Notes: a model not told the origin generated them from the sequence alone. A stretch of 64,000 nt of DNA from Streptomyces sp. DvalAA-43 (GCF_900091725.1 NZ_FMBW01000071.1:248001-312000), one strand, 5' to 3'; positions 8,989 through 17,016 are shown, numbered from the stretch's first letter. Numbers and translations are program-made.

Positions 8989-11394
8989 ATGGGATTTCCT
9001 GCGCCCGAAAATCCACTCGGCGGAACCTTTCGGGGCGGAAATGGCTACGACGGCTTCGGTAAGGAAGGTCCCCGGGTTGAGCGGGCCAGGCAGGACGATG
9101 CTGACGGCGGCACGCCAACCGACCCACAGTTGCGGGACGGACGTGGGGACCACCGCTCCGATGATGGTCGGGACGGTTCTGTCGGGTCTGGAGCGAACGG
9201 CTTTGCTAGCGGTACAGGCCCAGCCAGCCATGACGATGATCCCGGCGTACGTGAGGCTCAGCGGATGCTGCGGGCTGCGGTCGCCGAACTGCGGCAGGAG
9301 GCCCTGTTCAACTTCGGTGAGATGACGGCGGTGAAGCTCACGGCGGTCCTGGGACAGTTGCTGGAGCACTCGGAGCTGCCCCGCCGCTACCTGGAGACCG
9401 TCCGCGCGGTGTTCGCCGAGCCGGTCGGTTACCGGACGGCATATAAAGCACTTGAGGAGCCGGGCGCGGTGTTGGTCCTGCCCCGGGAGCCTGGTGCGGG
9501 CCGGACGTTCACCGCCCACGCCCTCCTGGCTGATCTGCACCTTCGTACCGGGGCCAGAGTAGGACCCTTGAGCTTCGGCGGCACCGCACGGTTTCCCCTG
9601 CGGCTTCTCCCTCGTGAGCAGAACGCCGGCTATCTACTGGATCTCCCGGCCGACGAGGACGAGACCGTGGCGGTCAGCAGCGACTTCGGGGCGCTGCTCC
9701 ACGACATCCAGCAGACGTTGAAGAACCGCTCCTCACGACTGATCGTGCTGACCACACCGGAGCAGTGGCAGCGGATCCGAGGGGGCGCCCCGGAAGGGGT
9801 CGTCCCCCAACTGGGCAAGCCAGACCCCGTGAAGGTGGCCCGCACCTGGCTCTCGGCCGAGGCTCCCGAACTTGACACCACGCGCTGGCTCACCGACGGA
9901 CGCATTCTGGAACTGTTAGCCGGGCAGCCACCCTCCGACGTTCTCCACACCGTCGGCCTCATCCTCAAGTCCGAGCAGACCAAGCAAATCCACTGGACTA
10001 AGGAGTCCGTAACCCAGGAACAGGTCGAAGCCGACCCGGACGGCTTCAATGCCAGGGTGCTGAGTGTTGTCGAGGCACGCACCGACTGGCGCGAGGAATT
10101 ACTCAAGTGGCACAAGAAGCCGGGAAGGACCGACTTCCAGCGGAACTTCCTTCTGGTCGCCGCACTGTTCCGGAGCGCGACTGTCGCGCATGTGTACGTG
10201 AAGGCGGCCGATCTCTGCGGCCACTTCAAGACACCGCTGTCGCTAAAAGGACAGGTCTCGCCAGGCGTCGTTGAGCTGGTGGATGAGATCGATGCCGACC
10301 TCGATCCGGCGGACGACACGCTCGATTTCGGCCGACCAGGATGGGACGACGCCGTCCTGAGCTACTTCTGGATCGACCGACCAGCGGTACGGAAGACTTT
10401 CCTGGCGTGGATGGCCGAGGCGCCAACGACCAAGAAGAAAAAGACCAACGAGTTCCTGGAGTCGTTCACGACGGACGACCGGCTCCTCTTGGCGAACAGG
10501 GTCGGCACCTTCGCTGTGCGCTGGGCCACCCGTCATAGGAAGCCGGATCCCCTTGAAAAAATCATCTCAGCCTGGCATGGGGACCCGGTCCTGTGGAAAA
10601 CAGCCACCGAGCTGATCTCGGCTGCCTCCCTTCATCCGACCATGGGGCGTTTCATCCACGAGCTGTTGCTGCGCTGGTCCAAGAACAGGGAGGACGCAGC
10701 ACTGCCCAGGTTGGCTGTCGATGTGTGCGCTGGCGAGTTTGGTCGCCTCTACACCACCAAGGCGCTGCTGCGCCTTGGATACGCGGCAGGCTCGGAGGAC
10801 TCCGGGCTACAAAAGTCGCTGCACTCCGCGGTCCGCGCCATCTGGTCTAACCCGACTGCTCGCAAAGCCCTGTTCAACTCAATCATCGACTGGTGCGCTT
10901 CTGATACGAACCGTCTTGCGTCAGGCCGCCGTTCCTTTGCGGCCTTGGCCACTCTGACGGCTGGCCGAGAGGGTGAGGCCGACCCCGAGCCGGTGCTGCT
11001 CCAGGAAGGTAGCGAGGAGGACGAGTTCCAGCCCGCGCTGAAAGACCTGGCCGTCGGCTGGCAGACGTTGTTGACACCCACTGACGACGACACGGTGCCC
11101 GCAGAAGCGCTCCGCCTTTGGATGGACGCCGCCCACCAGCGTCCGAACCTGAGCCCTCTCGTGTTCAGCGTCCTCAGAGAGGCCCTGGACGCACCAGACC
11201 CGGACCTTGCCCGCAGGCTCCGCAACCGCCTGAACGACCTGTTGTACGCCTGGCAGCCCTACCCGGCACCGAACGCCGACGCCACACGCGTACGACTACG
11301 ACACGAACTGGCCGACCTCCTCGCCCATGATCGGAGCCGGGCCGTCGCCAAGTACCACCCCCGTGTCGTCGGCCGTTCCACGGAGACCGCGTGA
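8989..11394 (+). CDS. Large STAND-like protein with degenerate P-loop
   Basis: 801 residues. Residues 1-85 are Gly/Asp-rich and disordered. A P-loop-like region follows: LVLPREPGAGRTFTAHALL (about 162-180) matches Walker A except that Arg replaces the Lys. A hydrophobic strand ending RLIVLTTPEQW could be Walker B, but without the acidic pair. The rest is predicted alpha-helical with repeat-like character, as in the sensor arm of STAND proteins. This fits an inactive STAND protein; no exact family is recognised. ATG 8989 follows CGGGGAGAG. The last four bases overlap the next gene (GTGA), so translation is coupled. Confidence 0.7.
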   Translation: MGFPAPENPLGGTFRGGNGYDGFGKEGPRVERARQDDADGGTPTDPQLRDGRGDHRSDDGRDGSVGSGANGFASGTGPASHDDDPGVREAQRMLRAAVAELRQEALFNFGEMTAVKLTAVLGQLLEHSELPRRYLETVRAVFAEPVGYRTAYKALEEPGAVLVLPREPGAGRTFTAHALLADLHLRTGARVGPLSFGGTARFPLRLLPREQNAGYLLDLPADEDETVAVSSDFGALLHDIQQTLKNRSSRLIVLTTPEQWQRIRGGAPEGVVPQLGKPDPVKVARTWLSAEAPELDTTRWLTDGRILELLAGQPPSDVLHTVGLILKSEQTKQIHWTKESVTQEQVEADPDGFNARVLSVVEARTDWREELLKWHKKPGRTDFQRNFLLVAALFRSATVAHVYVKAADLCGHFKTPLSLKGQVSPGVVELVDEIDADLDPADDTLDFGRPGWDDAVLSYFWIDRPAVRKTFLAWMAEAPTTKKKKTNEFLESFTTDDRLLLANRVGTFAVRWATRHRKPDPLEKIISAWHGDPVLWKTATELISAASLHPTMGRFIHELLLRWSKNREDAALPRLAVDVCAGEFGRLYTTKALLRLGYAAGSEDSGLQKSLHSAVRAIWSNPTARKALFNSIIDWCASDTNRLASGRRSFAALATLTAGREGEADPEPVLLQEGSEEDEFQPALKDLAVGWQTLLTPTDDDTVPAEALRLWMDAAHQRPNLSPLVFSVLREALDAPDPDLARRLRNRLNDLLYAWQPYPAPNADATRVRLRHELADLLAHDRSRAVAKYHPRVVGRSTETA

Positions 11395-12149
11395 GCCCGC
11401 TGATACGCAAAGATTCCTCGCGCAGCGCGGGCACCGCACAGGCCAGCTGGGTGCGTGAATTCCGCGACCTCCTCGACAGCAACGAACCCGGCCTCACATT
11501 CGACGCCACCATCCGAGTCGAGTGGCGCCGGCAGGAAGGCGGGCCGGGCAGCACTACTGCCTACGAAGACGCCGGACGAGCGGTACGGCATATCGCGGAG
11601 AGTCTCGCTTCCCAGCGCAGCGTTTTGCGCTGGGAAGCTACGGAACAGGACATCAACCACGACCTCAGACGCCTCCTTCCATGGTGCACCGAAGGCATTG
11701 AGATCCTGAGAGCGCAGGTCACCCTCCACGTCGACGATCACGCTCACGCCACCGCCCAGCGCATCGCTCAACTCAAGCGTGAAGAGACACTGGAAGAACT
11801 CGCACGCCGCCAGACCGCAGCACGTGTCCGATTCATGCAGGACGAGATTCTGCGTACCCCGGCCACGGCACGCCTATACCTGTTGCTGGAGCAGACCGCG
11901 CACCACGGCTACCTGCCGCCAGGCGTCGATGCCGATCAGATCGTGCGGGATGTCCAGCAGTGGCACCCAGAAGCACAGTGGGTCGCCGTCGCCCAGCTCC
12001 TGCACACCTTCCTAGGCAAACTGACCGACAAGGACGCAGGCGACCTTCTACGCACCCTGCACGTACTGTTCCTGGAGTACGGACAAAAGGAACTCGCCGA
12101 ACAACTCCCAATGGAACTGGGCCAGCGGAACTCGGAGCGACCGGCGTGA
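11391..12149 (+). CDS. Uncharacterised helical protein, third gene of the cassette
   Basis: 252 residues starting at GTG 11391, inside the stop of the STAND-like gene. A beta-rich N-terminal half (LTFDATIRVEWRR, LRAQVTLHVDD) is followed by a charged helix HATAQRIAQLKREETLEELA and helical segments to the end. The order strand-rich domain then long charged helix loosely recalls SPFH/band-7 proteins, but there is no diagnostic motif. It probably works with its two upstream partners, given the coupling. Function unknown. Confidence 0.65.
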   Translation: MSPLIRKDSSRSAGTAQASWVREFRDLLDSNEPGLTFDATIRVEWRRQEGGPGSTTAYEDAGRAVRHIAESLASQRSVLRWEATEQDINHDLRRLLPWCTEGIEILRAQVTLHVDDHAHATAQRIAQLKREETLEELARRQTAARVRFMQDEILRTPATARLYLLLEQTAHHGYLPPGVDADQIVRDVQQWHPEAQWVAVAQLLHTFLGKLTDKDAGDLLRTLHVLFLEYGQKELAEQLPMELGQRNSERPA

Positions 12150-12391
12150 GCCGGGGGAAAGAGATCCGGCTGACCATAGTCCGCGTGCTCCTGTCCCCTC
12201 GTACCAGCTGGCACGCTTGCACGGCGATACGGCGAAGCCGGGCCCCGCTGACCTTCGATGCTGCGTGGCGGTACGCACGGCTGCGCGGACATCCTGATGA
12301 GGCGCCCTATCGGCTTCAGGGTCACCGAGCCGAAACTCTTCAACAGCCGGAAGGCCCTAGCCGAAGAACACCGGATAGCCGGGGCGTGTAA
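12146..12391 (+). CDS. Possible small fourth ORF of the cassette
   Basis: GTG 12146 overlaps the preceding stop (GTGA) and opens an 81-codon reading (VSRGKEIRLTIVRVLL...). Composition is Arg-rich and could be chance. The other frame (12258-12506) carries a more protein-like stretch (RPIGFRVTEPKLFNSRKALA), so this may be a frameshifted remnant. Low support. Confidence 0.2.
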   Translation: MSRGKEIRLTIVRVLLSPRTSWHACTAIRRSRAPLTFDAAWRYARLRGHPDEAPYRLQGHRAETLQQPEGPSRRTPDSRGV

Positions 12392-12415
12392 CGACGGCGC
12401 CCCGGCCATACGACG

Positions 12416-13567
12416 TCAGCCTTCCCAAGCAGCGGACGAAGCTTGGCTAGTTGCCCTCCTGACTGCACGAACCCTCAAGTCGATGCCTCCAGCGACCTCC
12501 TGCTGACGTTCGTCGTCGGAGTGCTGGTAGATCAGCGCCGCCTTCTCCGAGGACTGGCCGGCGCGGACCATCGTGTCCTTGAGCGTGGCGCCCGACTGGG
12601 TGGACAGGGTGTGGCCGGTGTGCCGGAGGTCGTAGAAGCGGAAGCCCTCCGGCAGGCCGACCTCGGTCCGGGCCCGGCGCCACTTGCGGCCGAAGGTGGA
12701 CCGGCGGAAGGGGGCGCCCCTCTCTCCGACGAACAGGAGCCCGTCGGGTTCCTTCTCGGCGTACCAGTCGAGGTGACGCTTCACCTCGATGTACAGGAAG
12801 GCTGGGAGGAAGACCGTTCGCCTTCCCGCGGCCGACTTGGTGTCGCCTTCGACGCGACGCCCGGTGGTCAGCTCGGGTGCAGCATCCCGAACCTTGACCG
12901 CGAGCGGTTCGAGGGTGACGTCGGGCCGCCGAAGGGCGGCCTGCTCCTCCGGGCGCATGGGCCCGTAGGCGCCGAGGTAGACCATCAGCCGCCACCTCGG
13001 TCCCATGACGTCGGCGAGCGCGTCGACCTGTTCGACGGTGGCCGTCGGGCGTTCCCTGGCCTTCTCGCTGCCTGCGCCCCTGATCCGGCAGGGGTTGCGG
13101 CGGATCAGCTCGTCGTCGGCCGCCGTCTCCATGATGGCCTTGAGTAGGCGGTAGGACTTGGCGACGGTCGTCGCACCGGTAGTCCCCAGCCGCTCGACCC
13201 GCCAGGTGCGCACGCCCGGCGGCGTGATGTCACCCAGGTTCACCGAGGCGAATGCGGGCAGCAGGTGCAGGCGCAGGAGCCTTCGGTACAGCTCCTCCGT
13301 GGTGGCGGAGAGCCCGCGCTCCTCGACCCACTTCATGGCGTACGTCTCGAAGTTGATCGAGCCAGCATCGGGATCAACCCAGTGCTTGCGCTCAATGTCG
13401 GCCTGGGTGAGCGTGAGCCAGGTCTGGGCCTCGGTACGCGTCTCGAAGGTCTCCGGGGCGGTGCGACGGCTGCCGTCCGGAGCCCAGTAGCGCGTCTGCC
13501 ACCGCCCCGACGGGAGCTGACGGACGGTGCCGAATTCACGTCGCCGCTGCGGCTTCCGGGCAGCCAT
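12416..13567 (-). CDS. int: Tyrosine-recombinase integrase
   Basis: 383 residues: an N-terminal arm-binding part (GRWQTRYWAPDGSRRTAPET), a SAM-like core-binding domain (about 70-155) and a catalytic domain. Catalytic candidates are R205 (YGPMRPEE), R315 (FYDLRHT) and Y347 (ALIYQHSDDER). The usual His of H-x-x-R is Tyr312, and the usual His/Trp before the nucleophile is Gln338 (RAGQSS). Both substitutions are unusual, though decayed copies elsewhere in the island share the Gln. ATG 13567 overlaps the xis stop by one base (TGATG). It should recombine the tRNA-Gly att cores, although it lies 4.5 kb from the nearest one because the cassette at 8.4-12.1 kb intervenes. Confidence 0.9.
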   Translation of the reverse strand: MAARKPQRRREFGTVRQLPSGRWQTRYWAPDGSRRTAPETFETRTEAQTWLTLTQADIERKHWVDPDAGSINFETYAMKWVEERGLSATTEELYRRLLRLHLLPAFASVNLGDITPPGVRTWRVERLGTTGATTVAKSYRLLKAIMETAADDELIRRNPCRIRGAGSEKARERPTATVEQVDALADVMGPRWRLMVYLGAYGPMRPEEQAALRRPDVTLEPLAVKVRDAAPELTTGRRVEGDTKSAAGRRTVFLPAFLYIEVKRHLDWYAEKEPDGLLFVGERGAPFRRSTFGRKWRRARTEVGLPEGFRFYDLRHTGHTLSTQSGATLKDTMVRAGQSSEKAALIYQHSDDERQQEVAGGIDLRVRAVRRATSQASSAAWEG

Positions 13568-13785
13568 CAGGCGGCCTTCCCGAAGCGGGAACGCGCGTCG
13601 CCGAGAATCGGAACGGTGCGCTCCTCGATGTACGCGGCGATGGCGCTCTCGGGGATCCGTACGGGCTTGCCGAGCTTGACGTAGCGGATGCGGCGCTCCT
13701 GGATGAGTCGCCGGATGAAGCGCACGCCGGTGCCGAGGCGTTCGGCAGCCTGTTCCACGGTGAGGAGGGTGTCGGTAGTGGTCAC
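13567..13785 (-). CDS. xis: Excisionase / helix-turn-helix DNA-binding protein
   Basis: About 72 residues: LLTVEQAAERLGTGVRFIRRL, then RRIRYVKLGKPVRIPESAIAAYI, the winged-helix pattern of MerR-like excisionases that bend DNA and drive excision. The GTG at 13785 overlaps a purine-rich stretch (AGGGGGAG), leaving little spacer, so the true start may differ by some codons; the ORF itself is open to 13842. Overlaps int by one base, so the two are made together. Confidence 0.85.
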   Translation of the reverse strand: MTTTDTLLTVEQAAERLGTGVRFIRRLIQERRIRYVKLGKPVRIPESAIAAYIEERTVPILGDARSRFGKAA

Positions 13786-13863
13786 CTCCCCCTGCGGTCG
13801 CGGGTGCTTAACGGGGGCGTGCGGTATCGCCGAAGGGCGCAAGTGAGTGCTCCGGGTCTGGCC

Positions 13864-13914
13864 GGCGGATGGGGCGGCAACCCCGGGCCTGGCCTCATGT
13901 CGTTCAGGGATGGG
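13864..13914. repeat. Inverted repeat, left arm (flanks regulator gene)
   Basis: About 50 bp ending in CGTTCAGGGATGGG, with GGGGCGGCAACCCCGGGCCT inside. A diverged reverse-complement copy lies at 14691-14740. The pair encloses the regulator gene and its operator. Confidence 0.6.
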
Positions 13915-13973
13915 ATGGGCAGGACGGCCACAGCGGGGGTTTGCGTTCCCGCTGCGCCACGTGGTGTGGGCCG

Positions 13974-14459
13974 CTATGAGTCCGAGGCGGGCCCGTACTC
14001 TTCGTTGCTCTTCATCAGTTCGGTGGCGATGGCGTTGGAGACCATCACGTCAGCCTCTTCGCGGATGTCCGGGTGGTCGGCGAGATAGGCGTCGAGCTGG
14101 TCGCGGGCCTTGCGTGCCTCGTGGTTGGCACGGTTGGAGGCTCTGTAGGCGGCGACGACGTTGTCGATCAGCTCCATGGCCCGGCCCATGGTCGCCAGGC
14201 TGGGCGGCCCGACGAAGTTACTGAGCGGGACGCCGAAGATCTCGGCGAAGCCGATGGCCTCATCGAGGTTGATCCGGCGCTTGCGGTTCTCGATGCGCCA
14301 GACCGCAGACGGGTTCATGTCGAAGCCGACGTCGTTCATGCGGTCGGACAGCGTGGTGGTGCTCCAGCCGCGTTTCTCGCGCTCCAGTTTGACCCGCACA
14401 GCGGCGTTCTCCTCACCGCTGAGGAGCACGCCCTCAGGGTTTCCCTCGTCATCCGGCAT
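13974..14459 (-). CDS. XRE-family repressor of the element
   Basis: 161 residues. Residues ~15-75 form a helix-turn-helix domain (VKLEREKRGWSTTTLSDRMN, then NPSAVWRIENRKRRINLDEA). The C-terminal part is helical and charged and may mediate dimerisation. ATG 14459 follows GGAGGAGGGGGG. It is divergent from the DUF3631 gene with a perfect 30-bp palindrome between them, so it probably represses both its own promoter and the replication/transfer genes, as expected for an immunity-type repressor of an integrative element. Confidence 0.8.
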   Translation of the reverse strand: MPDDEGNPEGVLLSGEENAAVRVKLEREKRGWSTTTLSDRMNDVGFDMNPSAVWRIENRKRRINLDEAIGFAEIFGVPLSNFVGPPSLATMGRAMELIDNVVAAYRASNRANHEARKARDQLDAYLADHPDIREEADVMVSNAIATELMKSNEEYGPASDS

Positions 14460-14528
14460 CGCCCCCCTCCTCCCGTTCGCTGCGTGTACCGCCGGTTGTG
14501 CGGCATAGAAGAAGATTAGCATCCGTTC

Positions 14529-14558
14529 TGCGGATCGCATAGCTCTATGCGATCCGCA
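14529..14558. promoter_or_regulatory. Perfect 30-bp operator palindrome
   Basis: TGCGGATCGCATAG-CT-CTATGCGATCCGCA, with an overlapping second palindrome CTATGCG-ATC-CGCATAG at 14545-14561. It lies in the divergent promoter region next to a -10-like TACTGT (rightward) and TAATCT (leftward). Likely bound by the XRE protein. Confidence 0.7.
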
Positions 14559-14639
14559 TAGTCCGTGGTACTGTAAAGCACCCCAGCAGACCGCACCGAT
14601 CCGCTGAGGCATGCCTTCAACCAGCCCCGACATACAAAA

Positions 14640-14669
14640 AGCCCCCCGGTGACCCAACACCGAGGGGCT
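14640..14669 (+). terminator. Hairpin in the leader of the DUF3631 gene
   Basis: AGCCCCCCGGTG-ACCCAA-CACCGAGGGGCT, 12-bp stem with one mismatch, preceded by an A run (14636-14640). It stands between the promoter and the gene at 14760, so it may act as an attenuator or end leftward transcripts. Confidence 0.5.
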
Positions 14670-14690
14670 CAGAGCGCAAACCTCATGCCG

Positions 14691-14740
14691 CCCATCCCTG
14701 AACGACTGACCTGCGAGGCCGGGATTGCCGTCCCATTGGC
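14691..14740. repeat. Inverted repeat, right arm
   Basis: Starts CCCATCCCTGAACGACTGAC and is a diverged reverse complement of 13864-13914. Its end overlaps the untranslated leader of the DUF3631 gene. Confidence 0.6.
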
Positions 14741-14759
14741 CCGCAAGCGGAGGAGCTAC

Positions 14760-15995
14760 ATGTCCAGTATGGACGATCCCGCCCAGAGCACGCCATCCCT
14801 TCCGGACACCGCCGCCGTATGGCCGCCGGTGGCCATACCCGGCCGCCCCGCCGAACCCGTACCGCCGCCCGCAGAGGAGCCCGAACCTGCTCCGGCGTCC
14901 GAGGGCGAGGCGGTGCTCGCGGAGCTGCGGGAGCAGATTCGCCGCTACGTCGTACTGCCGAGCGGGGAGGCTTTCACAGCTGTGACCCTGTGGGTTGCGG
15001 CTACGCACTTGCAGACGGCGTGGCAGCACGCTCCGCGACTGGCCGTCGTGGGGCCGGCGAAGCGGTGCGGCAAGTCGCGGCTGCTGGACGTGATCACCGA
15101 GAGCGTTCACGATCCGTTGATCACGGTCAACGCGTCGGCCGCCGCGGTGTTCCGGTCGATCACCGCCACACCGCCCACCCTGCTGGTCGACGAGGCCGAC
15201 ACTCTCTTCGGCTCCGCGAAGGTCGCGGAGAAGAACGAGGAGATGCGCGGCCTGCTCAACGCGGGGCACCAGCGCAACCGCCCCACCCTGCGGGTTTCCG
15301 GACCCAACCACGAGGTCTCGAAGTTCCCCACGTTCGCCATGGCGGCCCTCGCTGGCATCGGCGACCTGCCGGACACGATCATGGACCGGTCGATCGTGAT
15401 CCGGATGCGGCGCCGCAGGCCGGGCGAGAAGGTGGCGGAGTTCCGTACTTTCCGTGACACCCCGCCGCTCCACGCGCTACGTGACCGGCTCGTCGCCTGG
15501 CTGACTCCCCTGCACGCCGAGGCGATGGAGCTGACACCGGCCATGCCGGTCGAAGACCGGGCGGCCGACACCTGGCAGCCGCTGGTGAGCGTCGCCGATC
15601 TCGCCGGCGGAGCGTGGCCGGACCTCGCCCGCACCGCCTGCCAGATCATGGCCAAGCACGAAGCCGAACATGACCAGGACCGCAGCAGCCTGGGCATCCG
15701 CCTCCTGGCCGACGTCCGCCGCGCCTTCACCACCGAAGGCAACCCGCCAGCACTTCGCACCAGCCGACTCCTCGACATCCTCAACCAGGACGACGAGATG
15801 CCCTGGGCGGAGTACACCACCCACGGCCTGACCCCTCGGGGCCTGCAACTCCTGCTCAAGGAGTACGACATCAGCTCGGTCACCCGCCGCTTCCACGGCA
15901 ACGTCCAGGCTCGTGGCTTCACCCGCCTGCAGTTCGCCGACTCCTGGGCCCGCTACTGCCCCGAGCCCACCCCCGAAACGGCGACCGGGGCCTGA
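14760..15995 (+). CDS. DUF3631 ATPase, probable replication/helicase protein of the element
   Basis: 411 residues from ATG 14760 (GGAGGAG just upstream). A P-loop NTPase core shows Walker A VVGPAKRCGKSRLLD and Walker B LLVDEADTLF, a sensor-like region NHEVSKFPTFAMAALAGIG, RSIVIRM, and a C-terminal DUF3631 part ending in a DNA-binding-like domain (SRLLDILNQDDEMPWAEY, GLTPRGLQLLLKEY). DUF3631 proteins occur beside primase-polymerases in actinobacterial integrative elements and plasmids and are thought to help replication or transfer. No RepSA or prim-pol gene is next to it, so this protein may be the main replication factor here. Confidence 0.75.
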   Translation: MSSMDDPAQSTPSLPDTAAVWPPVAIPGRPAEPVPPPAEEPEPAPASEGEAVLAELREQIRRYVVLPSGEAFTAVTLWVAATHLQTAWQHAPRLAVVGPAKRCGKSRLLDVITESVHDPLITVNASAAAVFRSITATPPTLLVDEADTLFGSAKVAEKNEEMRGLLNAGHQRNRPTLRVSGPNHEVSKFPTFAMAALAGIGDLPDTIMDRSIVIRMRRRRPGEKVAEFRTFRDTPPLHALRDRLVAWLTPLHAEAMELTPAMPVEDRAADTWQPLVSVADLAGGAWPDLARTACQIMAKHEAEHDQDRSSLGIRLLADVRRAFTTEGNPPALRTSRLLDILNQDDEMPWAEYTTHGLTPRGLQLLLKEYDISSVTRRFHGNVQARGFTRLQFADSWARYCPEPTPETATGA

Positions 15996-15996
15996 C

Positions 15997-16131
15997 CCGG
16001 CACGACCCGTCACGACCCGTCCCCGCGCAGGTCAGCGCGGTGACGAGTCGCGGTCCGGTGACGAGTCGACTCGTCACTACCGCCGCACTCGTACCGGCCC
16101 TGACCAGGCACGCGACGAGTCGTGACGGGTC
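15997..16131. repeat. Iteron-like cluster of GACGAGTCG/CACGACCCGT palindromes
   Basis: Tandem CACGACCCGT at 15999-16018, GGTGACGAGTCG near 16039, a perfect 20-bp palindrome GTGACGAGTCGACTCGTCAC at 16058-16077, and GCGACGAGTCGTGACGGGTC near 16112-16131. Dense short repeats just after a replication-type ATPase suggest an origin or a conjugation locus. Confidence 0.65.
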
Positions 16132-16181
16132 CCCCGCCCTCAGGGCCACCTCAGCCGCACCCGCACTCTGGAGCATTTCCC

Positions 16182-16955
16182 TTGCCCTCCCCCGCCATCA
16201 CCGCGGCACCGTCTGCCCCGCTGCCACTGGCCACCGCGATCCGCACGGGCGTGTCGCTGCTGGCCGTGGCCGCCTTCGCCCTGTCCTACGACGCGCTGCG
16301 TCAGATGGCCGCCGCCAGCCACATCCACCGGGCGCTCACCTATGCCTTCCCGCTCGTCATTGACGGGTTCATCGCCATCGGGATCGGCGCCCTGCTCATC
16401 CTGCGGACCGCACCCCTGTCCGCCCGCCTCTACGTCTCCGCCCTGGTCGGCGTCGCCACCGCCACAAGCATCTGGGCCAACGTCCTGCACGCCGTCCGCC
16501 TCAACCAGCAGACCCGCCACACCAACCTCGCCCTCGACGACATCACCGTCGGAGTCATCTCCGCCATCGCCCCGCTCGCCCTGGCCGGAGCCGTCCACTT
16601 CTACCTCCTCGTCGCCCGACGCCCCACAGCCACCGACCGCCACAACAGCGGCGACCGCCACGAACCCCGCGCGGAACACACCATCGGTAAGCTCGCGCCA
16701 CCACACGCCACGGACACGGACACCGATGTGCCGCAGCAGCCCGGTAAGCCGGGAGGCAAGCAGTCGAGCGTTTCCCTGGAGCAGGCCGTGGCCATCGGCC
16801 GCACGGCTCCCCTCGGACGAGGCGACAGCGTTTCCCGCCGCAACGTCGAGAAGGCGATCCGGGACAACGGATTCGGCATGTCACGCGCCCGCTTGGACAA
16901 GGTCAAGGACCTGCTGCAGGCCGAACTCGACGCCGTCACCACAAGCACCGACTGA
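16182..16955 (+). CDS. DUF2637 membrane protein (Spd-like)
   Basis: About 257 residues. Four membrane helices lie in the first half (AIRTGVSLLAVAAFALSYDA, TYAFPLVIDGFIAIGIGALL, LYVSALVGVATATSIWANVL, VISAIAPLALAGAVHFYLLV). A hydrophilic tail ends in a helix-turn-helix-like segment (GDSVSRRNVEKAIRDNGFGM). DUF2637 proteins sit in transfer/spread regions of Streptomyces integrative elements. Start uncertain: the TTG at 16182 has GGAG 9 bp upstream and gives the usual N-terminus, while an in-frame GTG at 16122 would run through the repeat cluster. Confidence 0.75.
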   Translation: MPSPAITAAPSAPLPLATAIRTGVSLLAVAAFALSYDALRQMAAASHIHRALTYAFPLVIDGFIAIGIGALLILRTAPLSARLYVSALVGVATATSIWANVLHAVRLNQQTRHTNLALDDITVGVISAIAPLALAGAVHFYLLVARRPTATDRHNSGDRHEPRAEHTIGKLAPPHATDTDTDVPQQPGKPGGKQSSVSLEQAVAIGRTAPLGRGDSVSRRNVEKAIRDNGFGMSRARLDKVKDLLQAELDAVTTSTD

Positions 16956-16978
16956 ACCTCGCACCCCACGTCACCCCA

Positions 16979-17016
16979 GCCCGTTCCTCCCATGAATCAG
17001 CACCGGAGGAACGGGC
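16979..17016. promoter_or_regulatory. Hairpin before mobC, candidate oriT or terminator
   Basis: Perfect 12-bp stem GCCCGTTCCTCC/GGAGGAACGGGC with a 14-nt loop, 34 bp before the mobC start. Inverted repeats next to mob genes are typical of oriT, but a terminator for the DUF2637 gene is equally possible. Confidence 0.45.

Noticed and set aside
11959-12391. A longer ORF beginning inside the 252-residue gene
   Set aside because: It runs in another frame of a well-supported gene; only its last part, from GTG 12146, could be an independent small gene.
12421-12432. TTCCCAAGC next to the integrase 3' end as a further att core
   Set aside because: Only 9 bp match the core and the rest (GCGCGAGTTCGA...) is absent; no arm motif lies 118 bp upstream.
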